A stretch of DNA of 29,293 nt from DASUGM01 sp036274055 (GTDB lineage Bacteria; Acidobacteriota; Vicinamibacteria; Vicinamibacterales; SCN-69-37): assembly GCA_036274055.1 (NCBI GenBank), contig DASUGM010000237.1, positions 1-29,293 on the forward strand, in the 5' to 3' direction. The position numbers were made by a program, and so were the translations under genes. A model generated the notes under the pieces. It searched no databases, had not been told where the DNA came from, and saw only the letters and a program-made list of their open reading frames with translations. Positions 20,814 through 29,293 of this stretch are shown here, piece by piece. Every line of letters starts with the position of its first letter. Position 1 is the stretch's first letter.

Positions 20814-23186
20814 CTACCGCACCACGATGCTCGTCGCCGCCGATCGCCCCGCGGCGTCGCGGACGACTACGTCGTGAGTGCCGCGGATGAGCGGCCAGCG
20901 CATGCGCGTGTCGCGTTCGACGCGGCCGACTTCGCGGCCGTCGACGATCCAGGTCAGCGGCCCGGGCGCCGCGCCCTGCGCTTCGAACGCTACCGCCTGG
21001 AACTCCCGGCGCAACGTCGCGTCGATCGAGTAGACGGCGCCGGAGAGCGGCTGGACGATCGTCAGGCCGCGGCTGGAGACACCAATCGGTGCGCGGCCTG
21101 GCGACGGCGCCGCCATCGCCGCGACCGGAATCGCCGCGACCGCCGCCGGCGCCGGCAGCAGGCCGGCGTCGCGCGCCCAGGCGCGAAACGCGTCAGGCCA
21201 AATCGTGACGACGCCGCGGTCGCTTGCGTGGTGCCAGTCGCAGCGATCGATCTGGTGATCGGCAGGCGTCCATTCGACGACGCGGCGCGGACAGGCGTCG
21301 TTCGGCAGCAGCCCCGATTCGGCGCACAGCTCGACGCGATGCACGTCCGGCGGCGGCGCGAGAATTGGCGTGCGATCGCCAAGCGGCGCCCGTCCGCGGA
21401 CGCGTTCCATCGCCGCCATCATCACATCGTGGAAAATCGGGCCGGCGCCGGTGACGCCTGACGATCCGCGGAGCGGCGATCGATCGAAATTACCGACCCA
21501 GACGCCGACGGTGACATCGCGCGTGTACCCGACCGTCCAGTTGTCGTGGTACGACTGCGACGTCCCCGTCTTGGCCGCGACCGCGAACGGAAACTCGAGG
21601 CTGCCGCCGCGTCCAAACACGTACGCCCGCGCTTCGTCGTCCGAAAGAATGTCGGTGATCCAGAACGCGGTGCGCAAAGAGATCTGACGATCGACCGCGG
21701 CCTCGAGCGTAGCGCGGTTGTCGGTGGCGCGCACCAGGCGCGGCGCGATCCGCTCGCCGCCGCGCGCGAGCATCGCGTAGGCGGCGACCATCTCGTCGAG
21801 CCGGACTTCGGCGTTGCCGAGCGTCAGGCCGAGGCCGTAATGGGCGGCATTGCGATCGAGCGTCGAGAAGCCCGCTTGCCGCAGCAGACGCGCGACCGCC
21901 GGCACGCCGATCTCCGAGGCCAGCGCGACGGCCGGCACGTTTTCCGAACCCGCCAGCGCGTCGCGGGCACGGAGCGGACCGCGGAAGCGCCCGTCGTAGT
22001 TGCGCGGACTGTAAAGGACGCCGGTTTCGGCGGTGGGGAACTGCGACGGCACGTCGGCAAGGACGCGTCCGGGATGCGCGCCGCGTTCGAAGGCCGCCGC
22101 GTAGGTGAACGGCTTCAGCGCCGATCCCGGCTGGCGCGGCGTGATCACGCCGTCAATCGCGCCGCCGCGATCGCGATCGAAGTAGTTGCCCGATCCTTCC
22201 CACGCCAGCCATTCGCCGCTGCGGTTGTCGAGCACGGCGACCGCGACGTTGGCGGCATTGTGCGCCTCGAGCGACGCACGGTTGGCGTCGATGATGCCGG
22301 CGACGGCGCGCTGCAGCGGCGCGTCGAGGGTGGTGTCGATTCGTGCCGGCCGCGGCGTGCCGGCAGCGGCAAGCACGCGCTCGACGAAGTGCGGCGCGAC
22401 CAGCGTCGATCGATCGCGCGACAGCGTGATGGTCTCGCCGCGCGCCAGGATCAGCGCGTCGGCCGTGAGCGTGCCATGGGCGCGCATCGCCGCGAGAATG
22501 TGGCGCTGCCGTTGCAGCGCTCCAATCGGGTCTTTCCACGGGTTGTAGCGCGTCGGTTGCTGCGGCAGGGCGGCGAGAAACGCCGCCTCGGCCGGCGTCA
22601 GCGACGCGGCGGCGCGCCCGAAGTAGGCGCGCGACGCGCGCTCGACGCCCTGAATCTGATTGCCGTACGGCGCCAGGCTCAGGTAGAGCGCGAGGATGTC
22701 GGTTTTGGTGAGCCGGTGTTCCAGCCGGATCGCGACGACGGCCTCGCGGAGCTTCGCGCGCCATCCACGGGAAACGCGTGGTCCTTGCCGCGCGAGCAAC
22801 AGTTTCGCGACCTGCTGGGTAATCGTCGATCCGCCTTGGACGACGCGCCTCGCCCGGAGATTGGCCACCGCCGCACGAACGATGGCAATCGGATCGACGC
22901 CGAAGTGCGATCGAAACCGCACGTCCTCGGCCGCGATCGTCGCGTCGGCGACGAGCGACGGGAGTGCGCCGCCGCGCAGCGACTCACCGCGCAAGCCGAG
23001 CGCCGACCGCGCCTCGTAGAGCCGCTCGCCGTTGCGGTCGAACACCATCGTCGACGGCCGTTCGTCCTCATCGAGCAGGCCCGGCGGCAACGGGCCGAGC
23101 CGGAGCCACGCGAGCGAGACCACGAGCACGATCAGCGCGGCGAGCATCCGGCGTTTGGTCACGGGGCGTTTCAAAAAGAGCGACAT
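20814..23186 (-). CDS. pbpC: Penicillin-binding protein 1C, bifunctional glycosyltransferase/transpeptidase
   Basis: 790 residues. One N-terminal membrane anchor (about 13-30). GT51 transglycosylase with the catalytic EDVRFRSHFG (Glu87), GGSTITQQ (118-125) and LTPAEAAFLAALPQ (about 197-209). The transpeptidase has all three active-site motifs: SALK (Ser355-Lys358), SEN (414-416) and KTGTS (539-543). After it comes the PBP1C C-terminal beta domain, ending in the Ig-like GPLTWIVDGREVGRVERDT. It polymerises and crosslinks peptidoglycan at the outer face of the inner membrane. The upstream neighbour is the alpha-2-macroglobulin gene (gap 137 bp, a repeat array), as in the E. coli yfhM-pbpC pair. 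Confidence 0.95.
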   Translation of the reverse strand: MSLFLKRPVTKRRMLAALIVLVVSLAWLRLGPLPPGLLDEDERPSTMVFDRNGERLYEARSALGLRGESLRGGALPSLVADATIAAEDVRFRSHFGVDPIAIVRAAVANLRARRVVQGGSTITQQVAKLLLARQGPRVSRGWRAKLREAVVAIRLEHRLTKTDILALYLSLAPYGNQIQGVERASRAYFGRAAASLTPAEAAFLAALPQQPTRYNPWKDPIGALQRQRHILAAMRAHGTLTADALILARGETITLSRDRSTLVAPHFVERVLAAAGTPRPARIDTTLDAPLQRAVAGIIDANRASLEAHNAANVAVAVLDNRSGEWLAWEGSGNYFDRDRGGAIDGVITPRQPGSALKPFTYAAAFERGAHPGRVLADVPSQFPTAETGVLYSPRNYDGRFRGPLRARDALAGSENVPAVALASEIGVPAVARLLRQAGFSTLDRNAAHYGLGLTLGNAEVRLDEMVAAYAMLARGGERIAPRLVRATDNRATLEAAVDRQISLRTAFWITDILSDDEARAYVFGRGGSLEFPFAVAAKTGTSQSYHDNWTVGYTRDVTVGVWVGNFDRSPLRGSSGVTGAGPIFHDVMMAAMERVRGRAPLGDRTPILAPPPDVHRVELCAESGLLPNDACPRRVVEWTPADHQIDRCDWHHASDRGVVTIWPDAFRAWARDAGLLPAPAAVAAIPVAAMAAPSPGRAPIGVSSRGLTIVQPLSGAVYSIDATLRREFQAVAFEAQGAAPGPLTWIVDGREVGRVERDTRMRWPLIRGTHDVVVRDAAGRSAATSIVVR

Positions 23187-23202
23187 TCTCTATTACCTGG
23201 AC

Positions 23203-23300
23203 GTGAAGGAAGTGTAGAAAGTGTAGAGAGTGTAGAAAACCAATGCTTTTCCAAAACCAAAGATCTTCTACACTCCCTACACTGCCTCGACTGCCTACAC
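23203..23300. repeat. Palindromic array of 9-bp GTGTAGRNA units, 5' of pbpC
   Basis: Left arm units GTGAAGGAA, GTGTAGAAA, GTGTAGAGA, GTGTAGAAA (23203-23238). The right arm (23265-23300) has four inverted units (reverse complements GTGTAGAAG, GTGTAGGGA, GTCGAGGCA, GTGTAGGCA). The inner 17 bp (23221-23237 against 23266-23282) pair with one mismatch around a 28-nt loop. It shares its unit consensus with the array on the other side of pbpC (20692-20797). Confidence 0.92.
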
Positions 23301-23323
23301 GTCAAACACCTGGAAAAACCTTC

Positions 23324-26300
23324 CTACTTGATCGTCACCACCGCCGCCGCGGCGCGGCCCTTCACTTCCGGCGCGTACATCTGCTCTGCAGTCGTGCCGG
23401 TGACGTTGAACGTCCCGGCCGTCGTCGCGCGGACGATGTACGAGAATTCATGTTTGCCCTCGCTCAGCCGGGTCGCAAACAGAGTTACGCGATCGTCGTA
23501 CTTCTCGACGTGATCGAACGCGCCGCCGCGGAACTGTGCCTCCCAGGACTGGTCGGCGGTCTGTCGCGACGAGTCGCGCGCCATGTCGGAGGCGGTGGTG
23601 CTGAACCAGCTGTCGACGGCCTCGACGCCGGCCGGCATCGCGTCGACGACGGCGACGTAGCGGCGCTCGGCCGGCAGCGTCAGCGTCAGCGTGACCCTGA
23701 TCAGATCGCCCGCTGCGAACGACGTCGCCGGCACCGACGCGGCGCCGTTTTCGTTGTAGCGCTCGTAGCGGCGCTCGATGCGCATGCCGTTGTCGATCGA
23801 CGGTGGCGCCGCTGTCGGCGCGAACTGAACGCGGGTCGCGTAGTAGAGCCGGCCGGTGCCGGCGCGCGAGAAGGCGAGATCCCGCTCGGCGCCGAGCGGC
23901 ACCTGGCGGAGCAGGTCGGGCATGGCGAGGCGGACCTGTTGGGACGCGGATGAACGACCCCGGAACGTCGCGGTGCCGATCGCGCGCGTGCCAAGCGTGA
24001 CCGTCGCGGTCATGTCCGGCACGTCCGCCTCATACTTCTTGTAGTACGCGACCAGCGCTTCGAGCGCCATCGCGTTTTCCTGCGTGTTGCCCCAGCGTCC
24101 ATTGGTGCGCGCGGCGAGCAGCCAGCGCACCAGCCGCGGCACGTGAACCGGATCATCGCCGCGCTGCACCAGCCCCTTCAGCACGAGTGCGCTCGAGCGA
24201 ACGTTGGAGTTCCACAGGAACCACAACTGGTCGTCATCGATCTCTTCGGCGTGGGCTTGATCGCCCTCGATCTTGAGGGCGTTGGTCAGCCGGCGGACCA
24301 CGTCGTCGTAGCGCGGGTGCTTTGGCGTCTTCGCCGCCATCGCGTCGGCGAGGTAGTTGAGCGCGAAGATCGGCATCCGATCGGCAAGCGGCAGAATCCG
24401 GTTGATGTTGGCGTCCTGGTTGACGTTGTTCTCAGCGAGCGTTTTGATCAGGTAGGTCGCGGTGGCGCTGTACCACGGCTGGCGCTGAACGTTGAGCGGC
24501 GCGTCTCGCCGGAGCCACGCTGACAGGATGTTCAACGCCGGATCGGTCGGGCTGATCTCCGGTCCGACGCCGAGATCGTGCGCGGTTTTGCGCACGTGCA
24601 GGACGTAGGCGGTGAGATACGCGTTGCTGATCGCGCAGGGGCCCCAGTAGCCGTAGCCGCCATCGCCGCAGCGGTACTTCTCGAGACTGGCGATCAGCGC
24701 TGTCGCCCGCGTCTTGTAATCGGCCGGGGCGATGTTCGCCATCGAGAAGGCGCCGCCGAGATCGGCGGAAAGCGACAGCGCCAGCGCCGCCGACGCCTTT
24801 TGTTCAGCGCAGAAGAACCCGTATTCGGTGAGATAGCGCACGCCTTCGCCCAGGCCGACGAGCGCGGTCGAAGACAAGTCGACGTTGATGCCGCCAACCG
24901 CCGGCGAGATCGTTGCCGGCAGCGCCAGCTTCTCGATCGCGCGCGCGTCGGTGGCTTCGCCGAACGCGGCGCTGGTCTCGATCGGCGCCGGCGCCTGCAC
25001 GCCAATCGTCGACTCGAACGCATCAGTCTCGTTGCCGACGCGCACGGTCATCTGCACCCGCGCGCTGCCGATCGCGCGTGCCTGCGCGTCGAAGCGGACT
25101 GACTCGCTGCCGCCGGCGCCGAGCTCGATGGTCTGCGACGCATTGCCGGCGAAGGTGAGCAGCGATGGATCGAGGCTGCGGATGGTGACCGTCGCGCGGC
25201 CGGCCGCGGTGAGCGCGCTGGCAACTGTCGCCCCGAACGACGCGCGGTCGCCCAGCGTCAGAAAGCGCGGGAAGGTCGGCAGCAGGTTGATCGGCTTGTT
25301 GACTTTGATCTCGACCTTGCCCGATCCGAAGCGCGACGCGGTGTCGGCGGCGACCGCCATGATCCGGTACGTCGTCAGCGATTCCGGCAGTTTGACTTCG
25401 CGGGTCGCGCGACCGCGGGCGTCGGTCTCGACCGAGCCGAGCCAGAAGGCGAGCGGGCGGAAATCCTTTCTGAACGCGTTGGCGTCGTTGCCGCCGCCAC
25501 CGCCTTCGCCGTCGCCCTTCGGCGTGATCACGCGCCGGCTGATGATGCGCTGCCGGTTGTCTTCGGTGAGCACCTGCAGCGCCTTATCGCGATAGACGGA
25601 CTTGAGCACGTCCGGCGCCTGATACTCGGTGAGCGACAGCACGCCGTAGTCGACCGCCCACAGCGTGATCTCGCTGCTCGTGCCGCGGCCGGCGGCGTCG
25701 CTCACCGCGAGCGAAACCTTGGCCGTCTTCGCCGGCCGGTACTCACTGCGATCGGCGCTGACCTCGACCTTCAGCCGTTTGGTCGCGTCTTCGACGGCAA
25801 TCTCCGTGTAACCAAGCTTGAACGCGGGCTTGCCGGGGTCGCTGCCGTCCGTGCCGGGATCGGTTGACGTGCGGCCGCGAATCAGCAGCACGGAGACGTA
25901 CAGATTCGGGATGTCGTCTTCGGTGATCGGAACTTCGACGGTCTGCTGCGTTGACGTCAGCGCGAAGCGTTTGTAGCTGCGTACGCCTTCGCGCTCGACG
26001 GTCATCAACGCGGTGGCGGATTCCCACGGCGACTGCACCATGATTCGCGCCGTCTCGCCGGGTTTCCAGGTCTTGCGTTCCGGCTCGAGCGTGATCCGGT
26101 TGTGATCGAAACGCTCCCACGCCGTGTAGCCCTTGCCGAGGCCGTAGAAGCTTGTCTCGGTCCGGGTCCGATGGCCGGCGGCGTCAGACGCCTCCGCGGA
26201 GAGCTGGTAGTAGCCGCCTTCGGGAACGGGAATCGATTGCGTCTTCGCGGTTGCGCCGGATATCACCGTCCATTCTCCGGCTGGGACTTCGACCCGCTCC

Positions 26301-29134
26301 GTGTCCCACGTGTAGAACCCGCCGCCTTCGGAGCGCCGCACCGAGTTCCACTGGATACGCGTGAGCTTCAACGTCACCGGCATGTCGGTGACGACAGCGC
26401 CGTCGAGTCCGACCACGACCACGTCGACGCTGGTGCCGGTCGTGACGTCCGCGAAATACGAGGGCCGCTTCATGCCGACGTAGAACGGCGCCGGATGAAC
26501 GACGGTGCGCGATCGATTCGCGATGTGTTGACGCGAGATGTCCTCGACGTCGGCTTCGAACAGATACGACTGCGCCACGTCGACGCCACGCTCCGACGTC
26601 GTCCTGCTCGACAGCCGCCCCTCGGCGTCGAGCGCGACGGTTTCACCGGCGACGCGTTTCGGCTCCTGGCGGTCGTCCGGGTAGTAGCCGAATGCATAGG
26701 CATTGCCAGGAAACTTCTCGAGAATCGGCTGCGGAATCTCGACGGTGACCGTCGACGTCAGCGACCACTTCACCGGGCGCCGCGCGAGATTGCCGCCGAA
26801 GAGGTACTTTGCGTCGACCGTGCCGGACAAATCGGCGCCGGCGATCGGCGTCGGCGCGGTCAGCGTCGTATCGACGCGGAAATCCGGACGCCGATAGGCA
26901 GCGACGAGAAACGATCCGCCGACCTGTTTCAGCCACTCGCCCTGCGGCTCCGGGCGCGGCGTGACGTCGTTGCCGGTGTCCTTCTTAATCGCGCCCGGCA
27001 TCGAGACTTGCACGTTGTAATTGCCCAGCGTGCCTTCGGCGGGAACCGGCCACGCCCACTCGACGCTGCTCCAGCGCGACAGCGTCACGCTGCGCCGATC
27101 GATCTCACGGCCGCGGTTGTCGCGGACGACCACATCCAGCGCCTGGCCCGCCGGCAGCAGGCGCACGCCTTGCGGCGTGTCGGCGCGGACGATCGCCTTG
27201 AAATGCACGTCCTCGCCTGGTTTGTAGACGCCGCGATCGGTGAACACCGAGCCGCGCAGGATGTCCGTCGATTCCCACAGCTGGAAGCTCGCGTCGTATT
27301 CCCACGGCAGGATGCCTTCGTTCCAGTCGGAGTTGACGTAGGCGAGGTCGCCGTCTTTTTCGGCGGTGGCGACGAAGCTGAGCTTGTACCAATCGTCCGG
27401 CTTGCGCAGCGGCAGTGCCGGCGCCATCGCGACGCCGTCAGCGCCGGTTTGCCCGCGCCACACTTGTTTGTTGTCGATGCTGAACAGCGATACCGCGGCG
27501 CTGGCGACCGGCTCACCGTTGTCGAGGCGGGTGACGAACAGCAGCGTCGACTGCGGGCTGTCCTTCACGGTGATGCCGAGGTTGGTGACCTGGACGATCG
27601 CGGAGGTGTGAACGTTGGCGCGCGAGGCCCGGGTCTGCGGCAGCGGATCCGTCGGCCGGACCGCGGTCCAGATCACGCCGGTGCCGCCGGCCGCGAGCGC
27701 GCCGCTGATGTCGAGGCCGTGCGACTGCACGGTGTCCGGCGTGACGTTCAATTTGCGGACGGTGCCGCTGCCAGGTGGGAGTTCGTTGTCCCGCAGGAGC
27801 CGGATGCGATCGATCAGCGTCTGCGGCGTCAGCCGCGTCGCCCACTGCGTCGCGCTGCGGAAATTGCGGCCGTAAAACGGCAGCTGCGCGCCGCCGTCCT
27901 TTTCCCAGACGCCGTGGCCGTCGCCGAAGCTGACGAACGCGAACTCGTGCCAGTTCTCGATGATCCCGATCCACGGGTAGCCGAGCGTCTGGCCGTCTTC
28001 GGATCGCAGCGCCGGGTCGAGGCGATATGCGTAGGTCTTCACCGGCGGCTGACGTTCGAAGCCGGCGTCCTCGAGGCTCCGATACGTGCCGTAGTCGAAC
28101 TCGGCGCGCGTGACCTTGGTCGTCGGAGCGACAGTGCGCTCTCGTGCGGGATCGGTGATGTCGGTGACGCGCAGTGCCGCGGCGAACGTATCCGACCGCA
28201 CCGCGGTGGTGAACCCGACCGCGTTGTAGCGCGACGGTTCGCACTCCGACGTGCAGCCGAACGGGCGCGCGAAGAAGACTTCGGCGAGTTGTGCGACCGA
28301 TTGCAGCGGCTGCGGCGGCCGCGCCGGACCTTCGGCCGACGGCGTCTGGGTATCGAGCGTCAGTTGCAGCCAGCCGCCTGCCACCGGCGCCGCCGTGGTT
28401 TCGAGCACGACGCGGGTCTCGGCCGCCGGATATTGCTTGCGATCCCAGTCCGTGGCGACGCGCGCGGCGACGAGGTCACTGCGCGAGGCGGCCTGCCGTG
28501 CCGACGCCACCTTCGCGTCGAAGCGCGGCACGCCGTTGGGTTCGAGCGCCGTCATCCGCGCGCGCTCGCGCTCGGTCAGCATCGGCGGGTCCCATTCGTG
28601 CGGCAGATAGCGGACGACGGCATGCGCCAGGATGTCGGCGGGCCGCACTTTCTGGTTGAAATCGAGGATCAGCGTCACCGGCGCGGTGACCGACCCCTGC
28701 TGCCGGTACCACTGCATCGACGTCAGCCGCACCGTCGGCGTCGTGAACGCAAACGTGTGCGGCGCGCTCAGCTTCCGGCCGGAGGCGCTGGTTGCGGAGG
28801 CATCGACGGTGACCGTGTAGCGCGTCGCATTCGGCAGCGGCGCCGCCGGATCGGGCGTGAAAATCAGAATGGTGGTGCCGGACCATCGAAAAGCTCCGGC
28901 GATCGCCGGCGAGATGCGCACGAACGGCACCGCCGGGTTCGACGGGATCCTCCCGAGCGAGACCATCGGCTCCGAGAAGACGATGCGGACCTCGTTCGCC
29001 TCGGTCAGCTGATTCAGCTCACCGTTCGGACTCGCATCGACGACGCGCAGTTCCGCCGACTGCGAGGCTGCGCCAACCGACAACCCGACCAGCAACCCCG
29101 CGGTAACCGCGAGGCTCGTGAGTGTGCGTGACAT
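23324..29134 (-). CDS. Bacterial alpha-2-macroglobulin, thioester type
   Basis: 1936 residues with a Sec signal peptide (MSRTLTSLAVTAGLLVGLSVG). Order: an SbsA-type Ig-like domain (about 30-130), N-terminal macroglobulin domains, MG2-type start at FTDRGVYKPGEDVHFKAIV (about 630-648), the A2M core around FRPLAFWLGSVETDARGRAT (about 1230) and the thioester domain with CAEQ (Cys1442). The C-terminal receptor-like macroglobulin domain closes the protein. The thioester traps attacking proteases covalently in the periplasm. Cys1442 is present, so the protein is of the reactive class. No lipobox cysteine is seen, so it may be soluble rather than lipid-anchored as in E. coli YfhM. It is paired with pbpC downstream. 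Confidence 0.93.
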   Translation of the reverse strand: MSRTLTSLAVTAGLLVGLSVGAASQSAELRVVDASPNGELNQLTEANEVRIVFSEPMVSLGRIPSNPAVPFVRISPAIAGAFRWSGTTILIFTPDPAAPLPNATRYTVTVDASATSASGRKLSAPHTFAFTTPTVRLTSMQWYRQQGSVTAPVTLILDFNQKVRPADILAHAVVRYLPHEWDPPMLTERERARMTALEPNGVPRFDAKVASARQAASRSDLVAARVATDWDRKQYPAAETRVVLETTAAPVAGGWLQLTLDTQTPSAEGPARPPQPLQSVAQLAEVFFARPFGCTSECEPSRYNAVGFTTAVRSDTFAAALRVTDITDPARERTVAPTTKVTRAEFDYGTYRSLEDAGFERQPPVKTYAYRLDPALRSEDGQTLGYPWIGIIENWHEFAFVSFGDGHGVWEKDGGAQLPFYGRNFRSATQWATRLTPQTLIDRIRLLRDNELPPGSGTVRKLNVTPDTVQSHGLDISGALAAGGTGVIWTAVRPTDPLPQTRASRANVHTSAIVQVTNLGITVKDSPQSTLLFVTRLDNGEPVASAAVSLFSIDNKQVWRGQTGADGVAMAPALPLRKPDDWYKLSFVATAEKDGDLAYVNSDWNEGILPWEYDASFQLWESTDILRGSVFTDRGVYKPGEDVHFKAIVRADTPQGVRLLPAGQALDVVVRDNRGREIDRRSVTLSRWSSVEWAWPVPAEGTLGNYNVQVSMPGAIKKDTGNDVTPRPEPQGEWLKQVGGSFLVAAYRRPDFRVDTTLTAPTPIAGADLSGTVDAKYLFGGNLARRPVKWSLTSTVTVEIPQPILEKFPGNAYAFGYYPDDRQEPKRVAGETVALDAEGRLSSRTTSERGVDVAQSYLFEADVEDISRQHIANRSRTVVHPAPFYVGMKRPSYFADVTTGTSVDVVVVGLDGAVVTDMPVTLKLTRIQWNSVRRSEGGGFYTWDTERVEVPAGEWTVISGATAKTQSIPVPEGGYYQLSAEASDAAGHRTRTETSFYGLGKGYTAWERFDHNRITLEPERKTWKPGETARIMVQSPWESATALMTVEREGVRSYKRFALTSTQQTVEVPITEDDIPNLYVSVLLIRGRTSTDPGTDGSDPGKPAFKLGYTEIAVEDATKRLKVEVSADRSEYRPAKTAKVSLAVSDAAGRGTSSEITLWAVDYGVLSLTEYQAPDVLKSVYRDKALQVLTEDNRQRIISRRVITPKGDGEGGGGGNDANAFRKDFRPLAFWLGSVETDARGRATREVKLPESLTTYRIMAVAADTASRFGSGKVEIKVNKPINLLPTFPRFLTLGDRASFGATVASALTAAGRATVTIRSLDPSLLTFAGNASQTIELGAGGSESVRFDAQARAIGSARVQMTVRVGNETDAFESTIGVQAPAPIETSAAFGEATDARAIEKLALPATISPAVGGINVDLSSTALVGLGEGVRYLTEYGFFCAEQKASAALALSLSADLGGAFSMANIAPADYKTRATALIASLEKYRCGDGGYGYWGPCAISNAYLTAYVLHVRKTAHDLGVGPEISPTDPALNILSAWLRRDAPLNVQRQPWYSATATYLIKTLAENNVNQDANINRILPLADRMPIFALNYLADAMAAKTPKHPRYDDVVRRLTNALKIEGDQAHAEEIDDDQLWFLWNSNVRSSALVLKGLVQRGDDPVHVPRLVRWLLAARTNGRWGNTQENAMALEALVAYYKKYEADVPDMTATVTLGTRAIGTATFRGRSSASQQVRLAMPDLLRQVPLGAERDLAFSRAGTGRLYYATRVQFAPTAAPPSIDNGMRIERRYERYNENGAASVPATSFAAGDLIRVTLTLTLPAERRYVAVVDAMPAGVEAVDSWFSTTASDMARDSSRQTADQSWEAQFRGGAFDHVEKYDDRVTLFATRLSEGKHEFSYIVRATTAGTFNVTGTTAEQMYAPEVKGRAAAAVVTIK

Positions 29135-29142
29135 AAAGAGGA

Positions 29143-29148
29143 ATTATC
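29143..29148 (-). promoter_or_regulatory. -10 box of the macroglobulin gene, predicting a leaderless transcript
   Basis: The minus strand reads GATAAT, one mismatch from TATAAT, ending 8 nt before ATG 29134, with no Shine-Dalgarno in between (the interval is TCCTCTTT). A weak TGCTCA lies 18 bp further upstream as a possible -35. Start of transcription would fall at or next to the ATG. Confidence 0.5.
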
Positions 29149-29211
29149 CCAGCCCTGCCCTACATCTGAGCAGACACTCGTTCAGCCATTTCTGTTCCGT
29201 GACTGGATGTT

Positions 29212-29277
29212 AGTGGGTGACTTGGTGAGTGGGTGAGTGGGTGAAATGCGTGAATTCGATCAGTGGGTGAATGGGCG
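29212..29277 (+). repeat. Tandem RRTGGGTG units at the window end
   Basis: AGTGGGTGA, CTTGGTG, AGTGGGTG twice, AAATGCGTG, an interruption, AGTGGGTG, AATGGGCG. This 7-9-bp array lies upstream of the macroglobulin promoter. Its inverted partner, if any, would be beyond the window. The rest of 29135-29293 shows no gene; GGTCACTGACC (29283-29293) is a perfect short palindrome at the very edge. Confidence 0.75.
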
Positions 29278-29293
29278 AGCGAGGTCACTGACC

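Noticed and set aside
26102..29131. A 1009-codon open frame on the plus strand
   Set aside because: It is the exact antisense of the macroglobulin gene; arginine-rich low-complexity translation with no motif, a usual by-product of high GC. The same applies to the long antisense frames at 4523-6541, 8254-9531, 21546-23513 and 14866-15690.

Overview
The window is strongly GC-rich, densely coded bacterial chromosome, and most of it reads on the minus strand. The best guess for the source is Acidobacteriota, possibly Vicinamibacteria. This rests mainly on three large 'acidobacterial duplicated orphan permease' (ADOP) genes in two separate PadR-headed clusters. A split redoxin plus cytochrome c/copper monooxygenase pair and a large alpha-2-macroglobulin next to pbpC also fit. 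The assignment is an inference from gene families; no rRNA or tRNA gene was seen.

Layout from left to right. (1) 1-1863, minus: a PadR regulator and an ADOP permease cut by the window edge, with an ATGA overlap. (2) 9767-2128, minus: a probable five-gene operon PadR - ADOP - ADOP - redoxin - cytochrome c/Cu monooxygenase, with overlaps or short gaps throughout. (3) 10304-10618, minus: a small multi-cysteine zinc-ribbon protein. It is divergent from an MFS permease and a translationally coupled small membrane protein (10796-12468, plus). (4) 18886-12544, minus: a complete RND efflux operon, TetR - TolC - adaptor lipoprotein - HAE1 pump, with a palindromic operator candidate upstream of tetR. 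(5) 19087-19818, plus: a YgjP/DUF45-type zinc metalloprotease. (6) 20675-19986, minus: an RsuA/RluB-type pseudouridine synthase. (7) 29134-20814, minus: a thioester alpha-2-macroglobulin (1936 aa) followed by pbpC (PBP1C), the classic periplasmic defence and peptidoglycan-repair pair.

The most unusual feature is outside the genes. Nearly every gap between transcription units (1864-2127, 9768-10303, 10619-10795, 12469-12543, 19819-19985, 20676-20813, 23187-23323, and probably 29135-29293) holds short 7-10-bp tandem units. In seven of the eight these are arranged as two facing arrays that form one long imperfect or perfect palindrome. Most gaps have their own unit sequence (GATCGRGC, GATTGSCG, GGTACGNNN, ACGCAGAG, GAGAAGNNN, GTGWAGGNN, RRTGGGTG), yet the two arms within a gap match each other, up to 67 bp perfectly. 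One of these vocabularies (ACGCAGAG) also sits inside the coding frame of an ADOP gene. The arrays look like punctuation between operons (terminators or insulators). They may be continually regenerated by a hairpin or template-switch process. I know of no name for them.

Operon heads look leaderless or short-leadered: a -10-like box lies roughly 6-19 nt upstream of several first start codons. Internal genes are coupled by ATGA, GTGA or TGATG overlaps.
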